The notes under the pieces were generated by a model. It worked only from the letters and a program-made list of their open reading frames with translations. It was not told the DNA's origin and made no database searches. Both the position numbers and the translations under genes were made by a program. A stretch of 49,318 nucleotides of DNA from JBCCZC01 sp039188505 (GTDB lineage Bacteria > Pseudomonadota > Gammaproteobacteria > Xanthomonadales > SZUA-38). The stretch is from positions 1-49,318 of the forward strand of contig JBCCZC010000004.1 of NCBI GenBank assembly GCA_039188505.1, written 5' to 3'. Below are positions 25,508 to 34,427 of this stretch, in pieces. Positions within the stretch are counted from its first letter, which is position 1. Each line of letters opens with the position of its first letter.

Positions 25508-26839
25508 ATGCGCTACCTTCTTCTCCCCCTGCTCCTCCTAGGCGCCGGCGGCGCGCAGGCCGCCCTTCCCGCCGCCGTGGACGGACAGCCGCTACCCTCT
25601 CTAGCACCGATCCTCGAGCGCGTGACGCCCGCGGTCGTGAACATCCACTCCCGATCGGTCCGCGAGAATCCGCGGGCCCGCGATCCAATCTTCCGGTTCT
25701 TCGGCGCCCCCCGGGAACGCGTGGACCAGAGCCTCGGTTCGGGGGTCATCGTCGACGCTGCCGACGGCCTGATCCTGACGAACAATCACGTCATCGAGGG
25801 CGCCGACGATATCCAGGTCACGCTCCACGACGGCCAGACGCTCGAAGGCCAGCTCGTCGGCACGGACCCCGACACGGACGTCGCCGTGATCCGGGTCGAC
25901 GCAGAGGGCCTGGCGGAGCTGCCCCTGGCCGACGGGCTCCCGCTGCGCGTGGGCGACTTCGTCGTCGCTGTCGGGAATCCCTTCGGCCTCGGCCAGACGG
26001 TGACGTCCGGGATCGTCAGCGCGCTTGGCCGCAAGGGCCTGCGTGGCCTCAACTACCAGAACTTCATCCAGACGGACGCCTCGATCAACCCCGGCAATTC
26101 CGGCGGCGCTCTCATCAATCTGCGCGGCGAGCTGGTCGGGATCAACACGGCGATCTTCTCGCCCAGCGGCGGCAATGTCGGCATCGGCTTCGCGATTCCC
26201 GCGGACCTCGCGAACTACGTGGTCTCGGAGCTGCTCGAATACGGGCTGGTCCGGCGCGGTCGTCTCGGTGTCCTCATCCAGGATCTCGACGAACGCCTGG
26301 CGCGGGCGCTGGACCTCGACCAGGCGTCCGGTGCGCTCATCACCCGCGTGCTGCCGGAAGCGGCCGCCGCCAGGGACGGACTCGCGGCCGGCGACGTGGT
26401 CATCTCGATCAACGATCAGCGCATCACGTCGGCCGATGACCTGCGCAACGCCGAGGGGCTGCTGCGGGTCGGCGAGGAAGCGCGCCTGGCCTACTACCGC
26501 GACGGGCGTCTCGAGACGGCCCGCCTCACGATCGAGGCGGCCGAACCGGACCGGGCCTACGGCGCAACCATCCATCCGGAGCTGACCGGCACCGTGCTCG
26601 CGAATCTCGACCCGGAGATCGCCGAGCAGGCGGGTATCTCCGGGGTGGTGATCGCGGGCGTGAAGCGCGGCAGCAGCGCCTGGGACTACGGCCTGCGTCG
26701 GGGCGACGTCATCCTTGGAGCGAACCGCGAATCCATCGCCTCCCTCACCGAGCTGCGCGAACGGGCCCAGGAGGACGCGGAGCTCCTGCTCAACGTCCTG
26801 CGTGGCAGACGCTCCTATCTGGTGCTGCTGGAACCCTGA
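25508..26839 (+). CDS. Periplasmic serine endoprotease, DegQ/HtrA type
   Basis: Degrades or refolds damaged envelope proteins. The protein is 443 residues from the ATG at 25508, where a signal peptide (RYLLLPLLLLGAGGAQA) begins; an ATG at 25472 would put charged residues in front. The catalytic triad is visible: His in NNHVIEG near 93, Asp in DTDVAVI near 123, Ser in GNSGGA near 198. Two PDZ domains follow (~250-340 and ~355-440). The linker before the protease core is short, more like DegQ than DegP. It is divergent from nrdJa across a 322-bp gap that contains the DnaA and NrdR-like sites. Confidence 0.92.
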   Translation: MRYLLLPLLLLGAGGAQAALPAAVDGQPLPSLAPILERVTPAVVNIHSRSVRENPRARDPIFRFFGAPRERVDQSLGSGVIVDAADGLILTNNHVIEGADDIQVTLHDGQTLEGQLVGTDPDTDVAVIRVDAEGLAELPLADGLPLRVGDFVVAVGNPFGLGQTVTSGIVSALGRKGLRGLNYQNFIQTDASINPGNSGGALINLRGELVGINTAIFSPSGGNVGIGFAIPADLANYVVSELLEYGLVRRGRLGVLIQDLDERLARALDLDQASGALITRVLPEAAAARDGLAAGDVVISINDQRITSADDLRNAEGLLRVGEEARLAYYRDGRLETARLTIEAAEPDRAYGATIHPELTGTVLANLDPEIAEQAGISGVVIAGVKRGSSAWDYGLRRGDVILGANRESIASLTELRERAQEDAELLLNVLRGRRSYLVLLEP

Positions 26840-26851
26840 TGGGGGCGCCGC

Positions 26852-27721
26852 TCAATTACGGCGGATGCGCTCGAACATCTCGGCGCGGTCGAGCTGCCGT
26901 GAGACGAGCGCCAGGCCATCGGCATAGGGCACCACGCCGTTGCGACGCAGGACCCGCTTGGCTTCGCCGCTGCTGGCGAACTTGATGAAGTTGCGTACGT
27001 CCCGGCGGTTGCGCCCGTCCTCGCGGACCGCGAGGTAGAGGGGGGTGTAGAGCAGGTAGTCGCCGCTCTGGATCGTCTGGAACGACGCGCTACGACCGCC
27101 GACGGCAAGGATCTTGACGTTCATCTTCCGGGCCGCGCTGTAGGTCACGATGCCGAGGCTCCAGGGCGCGGTGGCGACGGCCTCACCGAGGGCCTCCATG
27201 TTGCCGACCGTCCGACTGCTCGCCAGCGGCTGCGTCGCGTCGCCCAGGAGGAGTTCGGCGACGTTGTGGTCGATCCCGTGACGTTCGCCGCCGTGGGTCA
27301 GGATTTCGATCGGCTGCTCGGCGCCGTTGAGATCGCTCCAGCTCGTCAGCTCACCTGCATAAACGCCGACGAGCTGCTCGAGCGAGATGTTCATGATGGG
27401 GTTGTCGCGATTCGCGACGACGACGAGCGCGTCCCAGACGATGGGATACATCGATGCCCGGCGCTCCTGCCGGTTGGATTCCTGGGCCGGACGGGCGGAT
27501 CCGCCCATGTCGACCTCGCCCGAGGAGGCCCGGACCAGCGCCTCGGTGGAAGAGACCAGCTCGACGCCGATCGCACCCCGCCCCTTGGCCTCGTAGAGCG
27601 CGGCGAGATCGGCCATGAACGCTCGCGTCGACGGCAGATCGCCGGCATAGCTCAGCGTCTGGGCAGACGCGACGGCCGGTAGGAAGAAACACAGAAGGAG
27701 CAGGCTGGCTCGGAGGCGCAT
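26852..27721 (-). CDS. Phosphate ABC transporter-type substrate-binding protein (orphan)
   Basis: Periplasmic binding protein of 289 residues from ATG 27721; a GTG at 27727 is an alternative start. Residues 1-20 form a signal peptide ending in ASA. The fold is PstS-like: LSYAGDLPSTRAFM at the start of the mature part, VDMGGSARPAQESN, and VVANRDNPIMNISLEQLVGVYAGELTSWSDL, which is typical of this superfamily. It is shorter than standard PstS and has no pstCAB or phoU beside it, so it may bind phosphate for signalling or another anion. It converges on the DegQ-like gene with 12 bp between. Confidence 0.8.
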   Translation of the reverse strand: MRLRASLLLLCFFLPAVASAQTLSYAGDLPSTRAFMADLAALYEAKGRGAIGVELVSSTEALVRASSGEVDMGGSARPAQESNRQERRASMYPIVWDALVVVANRDNPIMNISLEQLVGVYAGELTSWSDLNGAEQPIEILTHGGERHGIDHNVAELLLGDATQPLASSRTVGNMEALGEAVATAPWSLGIVTYSAARKMNVKILAVGGRSASFQTIQSGDYLLYTPLYLAVREDGRNRRDVRNFIKFASSGEAKRVLRRNGVVPYADGLALVSRQLDRAEMFERIRRN

Positions 27722-27873
27722 ATGCACGGAATTCGCGACGTCGCAAGGGCCGGAAGCGTAGCACGCGTCGATTAGAGCATTCCAACAACTTTGCCAGTTT
27801 TAACGATCAGCGTACTCACGGCGCGTCGACGGGCCGGCGGAGACCGTGCGGCTTTGCCCCCGGCAGCTCGCCC

Positions 27874-28545
27874 ATGGAACACGTACGCGGCCTCTCCCTC
27901 GACCTCGACGACACGCTCTGGCCGATCACACCGGTGATCCACGGCGCCGAGGCTGCGCTCAGCCGCTGGTTCGCCGACCACGCGCCCGGGGTTCTCGAGC
28001 AGCTCGACCGGGAGGATCTGCGGCGAATCCGCGTGGAGGTCTTCCGCGATAACCCGGAACTCGGCCACGACTTCTCGGCGCTGCGGCGCATCGCCATCGC
28101 GCGGATGCTGGCGCAGGCCGGCTACGCCGAGACCCTCGCGGACGCGGCCTTCGAGGCGTTCTTCGCGGCCCGCAACGCCGTGACCCTGTTCGCGGACGTA
28201 CTGCCGGCGCTCGAACGACTCGCCGCAGCCTTTCCCATCGTGGCACTCACCAACGGCAACGCCCAGCTCTCGCGCATCGGTCTTGATCGGCACTTCGTCG
28301 CTACGGTCGCCGCCCGGGACGTCGGCGTCTGCAAACCCCATCCCGACATGTTCGACGCCGCCGCACGTGCGCTCGATCTTCCCCCGGAGCAGATCCTGCA
28401 CGCGGGCGACGATCTCGACCATGACGTGTCGGGGGCGACCGCGGCCGGCTTCACCGCCATGTGGATCAATCGCGGGGGAGAAGCGGCCGCTTCGACACCG
28501 GCGGTCCGGGATCTGGCCGAGCTCGCGGACCGACTCCTCGGCTAG
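27874..28545 (+). CDS. HAD superfamily hydrolase (subfamily IA, YjjG/YigB-like)
   Basis: Predicted phosphatase of 223 residues. All four HAD motifs are visible: motif I DLDDTLWP at about 9-16 with the nucleophile Asp, motif II ALTNGN near 127, motif III Lys in CKPHPDMF near 151, and motif IV GDDLDHDVSGA near 174. The cap region (~25-100) is helical. Substrate unknown; relatives act on FMN or nucleotides. It converges on thrC with 13 bp between stops. It is not of the phosphoserine-phosphatase type used as ThrH in Pseudomonas. Confidence 0.87.
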   Translation: MEHVRGLSLDLDDTLWPITPVIHGAEAALSRWFADHAPGVLEQLDREDLRRIRVEVFRDNPELGHDFSALRRIAIARMLAQAGYAETLADAAFEAFFAARNAVTLFADVLPALERLAAAFPIVALTNGNAQLSRIGLDRHFVATVAARDVGVCKPHPDMFDAAARALDLPPEQILHAGDDLDHDVSGATAAGFTAMWINRGGEAAASTPAVRDLAELADRLLG

Positions 28546-28558
28546 AACCCCGCAGCCT

Positions 28559-29860
28559 TCAGGCGCCGCCGAAGGCCGAAAGCAGCGCGTCTCGCAACGC
28601 CGGAAGGTTGCCCCCGAGCGCATGTTCGCGCGTCGGCCGGGCCAGGAGCTCGGCAAGCGGTTCCGGCACGGCGACGGCACGGCCGATCAGGGGCTCGACG
28701 ATCTGCTCGAACTTCGCCGGATGCGCGGTGGCCACGAGCACCCAGGGCCGCGCGCGTTCTGGCGGCGGCAGCTGCTGCCAGACGTGATACGCCGTCGCCG
28801 TGTGGGGACAGAGGACTTCGCCGTGCGCCGCGTCGGCCGCAACGATCGCCTCCCGGATGGCCGCATCGTCGACGCTCACTGCCGCGACCTGCGCATTAAC
28901 GGCATCGGCGTCCGGATACTGGTGGCGCAGCCGCTCCATGTTGCTGGGGTTGCCGACGTCCATGGCCGAGGCGAGCGTGGCCACGGTCGGCCGGGGCGCC
29001 CATTCCCCGCTCGCGAGGAAGCGCGTGATGGTGCGATTGTCGTTGGTCGCCAGGATCACGTCGCCGATCGGCAGTCCCAGGGAGCGGGCCCAGACGCACG
29101 CCAGCGCATTGCCCAGGTTGCCCGTCGGCACGATGAAGCCGGGTTTCTCACCCGCCTGGGCATGGAGCGCCAGGGCGGTCGCGGCGTAATAGCTCATCTG
29201 CGGCAGCAGCCGTCCGACGCTGATGCTGTTGGCCGAGGTCAGCTGGAGGGCGTCCCGGAGGACCGGATCGACGAAGGCCTCCTTGACCAAGGCCTGGCAG
29301 AGATCGAAGGGCCCGTCGAGGGCGAAGCTCTCGATCGGCTGGTCCCAGCACGTCAGCTGATGCCGCTGCCGCGGGGAGACACCGGTCTGCGGGAACAGGA
29401 CCGCCGCCCCGGCCCGATCCATCCCCTCGAAGGCGGCGGCAACCGCCGCGCCGGTGTCGCCAGAGGTGGCCGTCAGCACGACCGTCTGCGCGTCATCTTC
29501 CCGGGCCAACGCCTCGAGGCAGGCAGCCAGGAACCGGGCGCCGACGTCCTTGAAGGCACAGGTCGGCCCGTGAAACAGCTCGAGCACCCAGGCGCGCTCG
29601 TCCAGCGGTTTGGCCGGCATCGGAAAAGAAAGCGCGCGCTGGCAGATGGCCGGCAGACGCGGGGCCAGCGGCGAATCAGCGAAGAATGGCCCCAGCAGCG
29701 TCTCGGCGACGACTGCAGGATCATGTCCCGAGAAATCCTCGGGCGCGAAGGTTGGCCACCGGGTCGGTACATAGAGGCCACCGTCGGGCGCCAGACCGCG
29801 CCGTAGGACGTCCTCGATCGGTGCCTCGTGCTCGGGGGTACGTGTGGACCGGAAGTTCAT
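28559..29860 (-). CDS. thrC: Threonine synthase
   Basis: Converts O-phosphohomoserine to threonine with PLP. The protein is 433 residues. FHGPTCAFKDVGARF contains the PLP lysine (K104), and LTATSGDTGAAVAAA near 130 binds the cofactor phosphate. GNLGNALA near 240 and a late segment STP-type glycine-rich loop region agree with the bacterial class. The start overlaps the thrA stop by 4 nt (ATGA), so the two are translationally coupled. The usual middle gene thrB is absent from this locus. Confidence 0.95.
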   Translation of the reverse strand: MNFRSTRTPEHEAPIEDVLRRGLAPDGGLYVPTRWPTFAPEDFSGHDPAVVAETLLGPFFADSPLAPRLPAICQRALSFPMPAKPLDERAWVLELFHGPTCAFKDVGARFLAACLEALAREDDAQTVVLTATSGDTGAAVAAAFEGMDRAGAAVLFPQTGVSPRQRHQLTCWDQPIESFALDGPFDLCQALVKEAFVDPVLRDALQLTSANSISVGRLLPQMSYYAATALALHAQAGEKPGFIVPTGNLGNALACVWARSLGLPIGDVILATNDNRTITRFLASGEWAPRPTVATLASAMDVGNPSNMERLRHQYPDADAVNAQVAAVSVDDAAIREAIVAADAAHGEVLCPHTATAYHVWQQLPPPERARPWVLVATAHPAKFEQIVEPLIGRAVAVPEPLAELLARPTREHALGGNLPALRDALLSAFGGA

Positions 29861-32277
29861 CCGCCCCTCCCCCCCAGCGTGCCGGCGAGGCGGAGCAGGT
29901 CGGCGAAGACGCCGGCAGCCGTGACTTCGGGACCGGCACCCGGCCCCTGGACCACCAGAGGATTGGCGTCGTAGCGGACCGTCCGGAAGCGGACCACGTT
30001 GTCGGTAGCCTGCGCCATCGCGAAGGGATGATCGAGCCCGATCGTCCGCAGACCGACCGAGGCCGTCCCGCTCGCGTCCAGGTGGGCCACGAAGCGAAGC
30101 ACGCCGCCCGAGGTGCGGGCCTCGCCGATGCGCGTAGCGAACGCGTCGTCATGCTCGGCAAAGGCCGCGAGAAAGGTCTCGACATCACCACCGTCGAGTT
30201 CCGCGGGCACCAGACCATCGACCTTGATGTGGTCGAGATTCAGCTTGAGGCCGATCTGCCGCGCCAGGATCACGAGCTTCCGGGCGACGTCGAGGCCGCT
30301 CAGATCATCGCGCGGGTCCGGCTCCGTATAGCCTGCCTGCCACGCCTCCCGGACGAGCTCGGAGAAGGGTTCGCTGCCGTCGAAGCGATGGAACAGCCAG
30401 GCCAGCGTTCCCGACAGCATGCCTTCGATCTCGATGACCCGGTCGCCCGTGTCGACGAGATCCCGCAGTGTGTGGATGATCGGCAGGCCGGCGCCGACGG
30501 TGGTCTCGCAGCCGTAGCGGGAACCGGCGGCTGCCATCGCGCGCTGAATGGCCTCGTAGCGCGCCCAGCCCGCCCCGACCCCCTTCTTGTTGGGGGTGAC
30601 GACATCGATGCCGCGGGCCAGCCACTCCGGATGCCGGGCGGCGACTGCATCGTCGGCCGTGCAGTCGATGATGACGCTGTGGGGTAGGTGCTCGGCGGCG
30701 ACATGCTCGACCAGCGCCTCGATATCGAGCTCCGGGTCGGCATTGCCGGGTGGCGCGGTCAGGTCCTCGCCGAGCAGCATCGTGCGCGAACGAGCGATGG
30801 CCCGGATCCGCAGGTCCACCCGGTCCGTCAGCTTCGGTGCCTGGGCCACGAGCTGCTCCAGCAGCGCGCCACCGACGTGACCGACGCCGAGGAGGCCGAC
30901 GGAGACGGTCTGCGGCGAGAGGTAGAAGGCCGAATGGACCGCGCGGACCGCGCGCGCAGCTTCGTCATTGGGCACGACCGCAGAGATGTTGCGTTCCGAG
31001 GCGCCCTGGGCGATCGCCTTGATGTTGATGCCGCAGCGCGACAGCGCGGAGAAGAAGCTGGCAGCCACGCCGGGCTGACCGGCCATCGATGAGCCGACGA
31101 CGGCGAGCACTGCAGCGTCCGTATCGTCCCGGACCGACTGCACGAGACCGGCCCGCAGCTCGATGGTGAACTCCTCGCGGATCCGGAGCACCGCGTCGGC
31201 AGCGAGCGCCCGCGGCACGGCGACGCAGATCGAGTGCTCGGAGGAGCCCTGGGAGATCATAACCACCGAGATGCCACCCCGCTCGAGGCAGCCGAAGAGC
31301 CGCCGCGCCGTTCCGGGAACGCCGATGAGGCCCGCGCCCTCGAGCGTCACGAGCGCCATCTCCGGGATCGCCGTGATGCCCTTGATCGCGAACCGCGTCG
31401 AGCTGATGTCGGCGATGCGCGTACCGGGCTCACCGGGCGTCCGCGGATCGCGGATGAACACCGGGATCTGGGCGGCAATGGCCGGGGCCAGCGTCTGCGG
31501 GTGGAGGACGGCCGCGCCGAAGTAGGCCAGCTCCAGGGCCTCGTCATAGGAGAGCGTTTGCAGCACCCGGGCCTCGGGCACGAGCCTGGGGTCGGCGCTC
31601 ATGACGCCCGGTACGTCGGTCCAGATCTGCACCGCCTCGGCCGCGAGCAGCCGACCAAGGATCGCTGCGGAGAAGTCGCTGCCGTTGCGCCAGAGCGTGC
31701 GCGGGCGGCCGTCCCCATAGCGGGCCACGTAGCCGGTCATGACGACGTCGCCGTCCCAGCCCGCGACCAGCGGTTCCAGGGCTGCGAGGGAGCCGTCCCA
31801 GTCGACGACCGGCCCCATGTCCCCATCTGCGGCAATGATGAATTCGCCCGCGTCGAGGAAGCGGGCCGGTCGCCCCGCGGCCGTCAGCGCTGCGGTGAAC
31901 AGTCGGGCGGACCAGCGTTCGCCATACCCGAAGATGAGATCGCTCATGATCCGATCGGCGCTGCCGACCAGCTGCACCGCGTGCAGCAGATCGCGCAGAT
32001 TGTCCCGGTCCACGGCAAACGCATCCGGCACGGCAACGCCGAGGTCGGAAGCCATCGTGTCGTGGCGATCGTGGAGCGCCCCCAGCGCCTCGGTGAGATC
32101 GCGGCCGGCAGCGGCCGCTTCCACCAGCCGGTGGAGATCGTCGGTGACTCCACCGAGCGCCGAGACGACGACGCCCCGGCGGGCATCTCCGGAACCGGAC
32201 ACCAGGCCGACGGCGCGATGGAACGCGTCCGCTCGGGCCAGGCTGGATCCCCCGAACTTGTGTATTTCCCAGGTCAT
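29857..32277 (-). CDS. thrA: Bifunctional aspartate kinase / homoserine dehydrogenase
   Basis: Catalyses the first and third steps from aspartate to threonine. The protein is 806 residues from ATG 32277, directly before the kinase motif IHKFGGSSL; a further in-frame codon at 32313 adds nothing conserved. The aspartokinase domain spans ~1-290, tandem ACT domains ~310-450 (VTLEGAGLIGVPGTARRLF marks the first) and homoserine dehydrogenase ~465-806, with the NAD(P) loop GLLGVGHVGGALLEQL and NKKGVG. The ACT domains imply feedback inhibition, probably by threonine. No leader peptide with Thr/Ile codons was found upstream. Confidence 0.95.
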   Translation of the reverse strand: MTWEIHKFGGSSLARADAFHRAVGLVSGSGDARRGVVVSALGGVTDDLHRLVEAAAAGRDLTEALGALHDRHDTMASDLGVAVPDAFAVDRDNLRDLLHAVQLVGSADRIMSDLIFGYGERWSARLFTAALTAAGRPARFLDAGEFIIAADGDMGPVVDWDGSLAALEPLVAGWDGDVVMTGYVARYGDGRPRTLWRNGSDFSAAILGRLLAAEAVQIWTDVPGVMSADPRLVPEARVLQTLSYDEALELAYFGAAVLHPQTLAPAIAAQIPVFIRDPRTPGEPGTRIADISSTRFAIKGITAIPEMALVTLEGAGLIGVPGTARRLFGCLERGGISVVMISQGSSEHSICVAVPRALAADAVLRIREEFTIELRAGLVQSVRDDTDAAVLAVVGSSMAGQPGVAASFFSALSRCGINIKAIAQGASERNISAVVPNDEAARAVRAVHSAFYLSPQTVSVGLLGVGHVGGALLEQLVAQAPKLTDRVDLRIRAIARSRTMLLGEDLTAPPGNADPELDIEALVEHVAAEHLPHSVIIDCTADDAVAARHPEWLARGIDVVTPNKKGVGAGWARYEAIQRAMAAAGSRYGCETTVGAGLPIIHTLRDLVDTGDRVIEIEGMLSGTLAWLFHRFDGSEPFSELVREAWQAGYTEPDPRDDLSGLDVARKLVILARQIGLKLNLDHIKVDGLVPAELDGGDVETFLAAFAEHDDAFATRIGEARTSGGVLRFVAHLDASGTASVGLRTIGLDHPFAMAQATDNVVRFRTVRYDANPLVVQGPGAGPEVTAAGVFADLLRLAGTLGGRGG

Positions 32278-32426
32278 GCTGCGACTCTCGCGGACGACGA
32301 CTCCGCCGGCCACCGGCCCTGCTCCGGTGCCCGCGGATGGCGATGCGGTTACTCGAAAGGCGCACCATGCCCGCGTCCGCCGGTCGCATCAAGTGATTTT
32401 CGTCGCCAAGGGTCGCCCGGAATCGC

Positions 32427-32432
32427 TATCAT
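32427..32432 (+). promoter_or_regulatory. -10-like element (TATCAT) upstream of the M17 gene
   Basis: TATCAT, one mismatch from consensus, 28 bp before the ATG at 32461. No convincing -35 is present. It shares the 'CGCTATnAT' context with the waaA element. Confidence 0.35.
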
Positions 32433-32460
32433 TCGCCCCGTCGACGAGAGCGGAGCCACC

Positions 32461-33810
32461 ATGTCCCCAGCCGCGCGCATCATCCCCTTGACCACCACCG
32501 CCTGCGAGGCGTGGCTGGCATCGCGCACCGAGTCGACTCGAAACTGGGCGCGGGCAAGCGGCTTCCAGGGCCAGGCGGGGACATCCCTGGCCGTCCCGGA
32601 CGACGCAGGGCATATCACCCAGGTCCTTTGCGGCCTCGGCAGACGGCCGTCGCTCTTCGGCCTCGCGCCCCTGGCAGGGCTCGGCCTCGATGTCCCGCTC
32701 ATGCTCACGGACGAAGACTGGGCCGATCCCGGCACGGCACGCATGGCTCTGGGCTACCGGCTGGCGACCTATCGCTTCGACCGCTATCGCGATCAGGGGC
32801 AGGCGACCGAGCTCCTGTGGCCGGATACGCCGGCCGCCGCGGAGCTCGACGCCATCGCCCGGGCCACGTTCCGGGTTCGCGACCTCGTCAATACGCCCGC
32901 CGAGGACATGGGACCGGAGCAGCTCGCGGACGCGGCCCGGAGTCTTGCCGAGGCGCATGACGCAGACTTCGAGACCATCGTCGGGGACCAGCTCCTCGAG
33001 CAGAACTTTCCGGCCATCCATGCTGTCGGACGCGCCGCAACGCGGGCACCTCGCCTGATCGACCTGCTGTGGGGTGACCCGGACGATCCGAAACTGACCC
33101 TCGTCGGCATGGGCGTCTGCTTCGACTCCGGCGGGCTGGACATCACGCCCTCCGCGGGCATGCGGCTCATGAAAAAGGACATGGGCGGCGCCGCCCACGT
33201 CATCGCGCTTGCCGGCCTCATCATGGAACGACAGCTGCCCGTGCGGCTGCGGATGCTCGTGCCTGCGGTCGAGAATGCCATCGCCGGCAACGCTTACCGG
33301 CCAGGGGACATCGTGTCGACGCGCTCCGGCCAGACCATCGAGATCGGCAACACGGACGCCGAAGGTCGCGTCATCCTGTCGGACGCGCTGACCCTCGCGT
33401 GCGAGGAGAAGCCGGACCTGCTGATCGACTACGCGACGCTGACCGGCGCGGCCCGGGTCGCCCTGGGGCCGGATCTGCCGCCGATCTTCACCGACGACGA
33501 GAGTCTCTCCTCGGCCTGGTTCGAGGCTTCGCGGTCGGTGGAAGACCCGCTCTGGCGACTGCCGCTCTACAACGGGTACGACGAGATGATCGACCCGAAG
33601 ATCGCCGATGTTTCCAATACCGGTTCGATGCCCATGGCGGGCGCCATCACCGCTGGCCTGTTCCTGCGCCGGTTCGTGGCTCCCGAGACCCCCTGGACGC
33701 ACCTGGACGTCTACGCCTGGAATCCCGTCGATCGGCCCGGAAGACCCAGGGGCGGCGAAGCCCATGCGCTTCGCGCGTGCTGGGAACTCCTGCGCCGCCG
33801 GTTCCGTTAG
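32461..33810 (+). CDS. M17 leucyl aminopeptidase family protein with altered active site
   Basis: M17 fold, 449 residues, with the family signature NTDAEGRVILSDAL at 297-310. Metal ligands D222, D240, D299, E301 and the catalytic-site R303 are present. Using E. coli PepA numbering from memory (constant offset 53), both conserved lysines are lost: Lys270 is Met217 in GMGVCFDSGG, and catalytic Lys282 is Thr229 in LDITPSAGM. Each is one base from a Lys codon. Peptidase activity may therefore be reduced, changed or absent. The start is ATG 32461 with CGGAG before it; the open frame upstream runs antisense to thrA and is not conserved. Confidence 0.88.
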   Translation: MSPAARIIPLTTTACEAWLASRTESTRNWARASGFQGQAGTSLAVPDDAGHITQVLCGLGRRPSLFGLAPLAGLGLDVPLMLTDEDWADPGTARMALGYRLATYRFDRYRDQGQATELLWPDTPAAAELDAIARATFRVRDLVNTPAEDMGPEQLADAARSLAEAHDADFETIVGDQLLEQNFPAIHAVGRAATRAPRLIDLLWGDPDDPKLTLVGMGVCFDSGGLDITPSAGMRLMKKDMGGAAHVIALAGLIMERQLPVRLRMLVPAVENAIAGNAYRPGDIVSTRSGQTIEIGNTDAEGRVILSDALTLACEEKPDLLIDYATLTGAARVALGPDLPPIFTDDESLSSAWFEASRSVEDPLWRLPLYNGYDEMIDPKIADVSNTGSMPMAGAITAGLFLRRFVAPETPWTHLDVYAWNPVDRPGRPRGGEAHALRACWELLRRRFR

Positions 33811-33902
33811 CCGGCGGCGACGGGAACGTCTGCCAGGAAGCCTTAACGCAACGTCGATCCGTCGCGCGCTAGCCTCGGGCTCTGCCATGGAGGTACGGCA
33901 CG

Positions 33903-34397
33903 ATGACGACGACCCGCATTCTGCTCTTCGCTCTGGCCCTGACTGCCGGCCTGGCGCTCGCATTCCGATGGGTTGGCGGCCAGGAGCCCTTCCCCGCCGC
34001 GGGCCTTGATCCACTCGAGGTGGTCCGCATCCAGCTCGAGGCGCTGCAGCACAACGACGAGCCAGGGCCCGATGCCGGTATCCGCACGGCGTTTCGCTTT
34101 GCGTCACCGGGCAATCGCGCCACGACCGGGCCGATCGACCGCTTCATCCAGATGGTGAGGAGCGAGGGCTACGAGCCCCTGGTCGATCACGTCGAAGCCA
34201 TCTACGGCGAGGCCCAGGCCACCGAGGATAGCGCCATGGTGCCCGTCGTCATCGTGACGCGGGAGGGTGCCCGCTACGCCTATCTCTGGGTCCTTTCCCG
34301 GCAGAGTGACGGTGAGTTCGCGGGGTGCTGGATGACCGACAGCGTGCTGCCCCACCCGACGCCTCGCCGGGAAGAACCCGTCGGCAGGCTCATCTGA
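33903..34397 (+). CDS. DUF4864 domain-containing exported protein
   Basis: Small protein of 164 residues with an N-terminal hydrophobic segment (~5-20), so exported or membrane-anchored. The rest resembles DUF4864: VVRIQLEALQHND, AFRFASPGNR, FIQMVRSEGYEPLVDH in the family order. Function unknown. GGAGG lies nine bases before the ATG. It follows the M17 gene by 92 bp. Its stop is followed by an inverted repeat (34398-34422, CCGCCGGT with ACCGGACGG, one bulge) before the convergent MBL-fold gene. Confidence 0.78.
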   Translation: MTTTRILLFALALTAGLALAFRWVGGQEPFPAAGLDPLEVVRIQLEALQHNDEPGPDAGIRTAFRFASPGNRATTGPIDRFIQMVRSEGYEPLVDHVEAIYGEAQATEDSAMVPVVIVTREGARYAYLWVLSRQSDGEFAGCWMTDSVLPHPTPRREEPVGRLI

Positions 34398-34427
34398 CCG
34401 CCGGTTTCGGAGCACCGGACGGCCGAC

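Noticed and set aside
31234..32460. Upstream extension of the M17 gene reading through antisense thrA
   Set aside because: The extension has no homology-like features and thrA is certain on the other strand; the ATG at 32461 with a ribosome binding site is the natural start.
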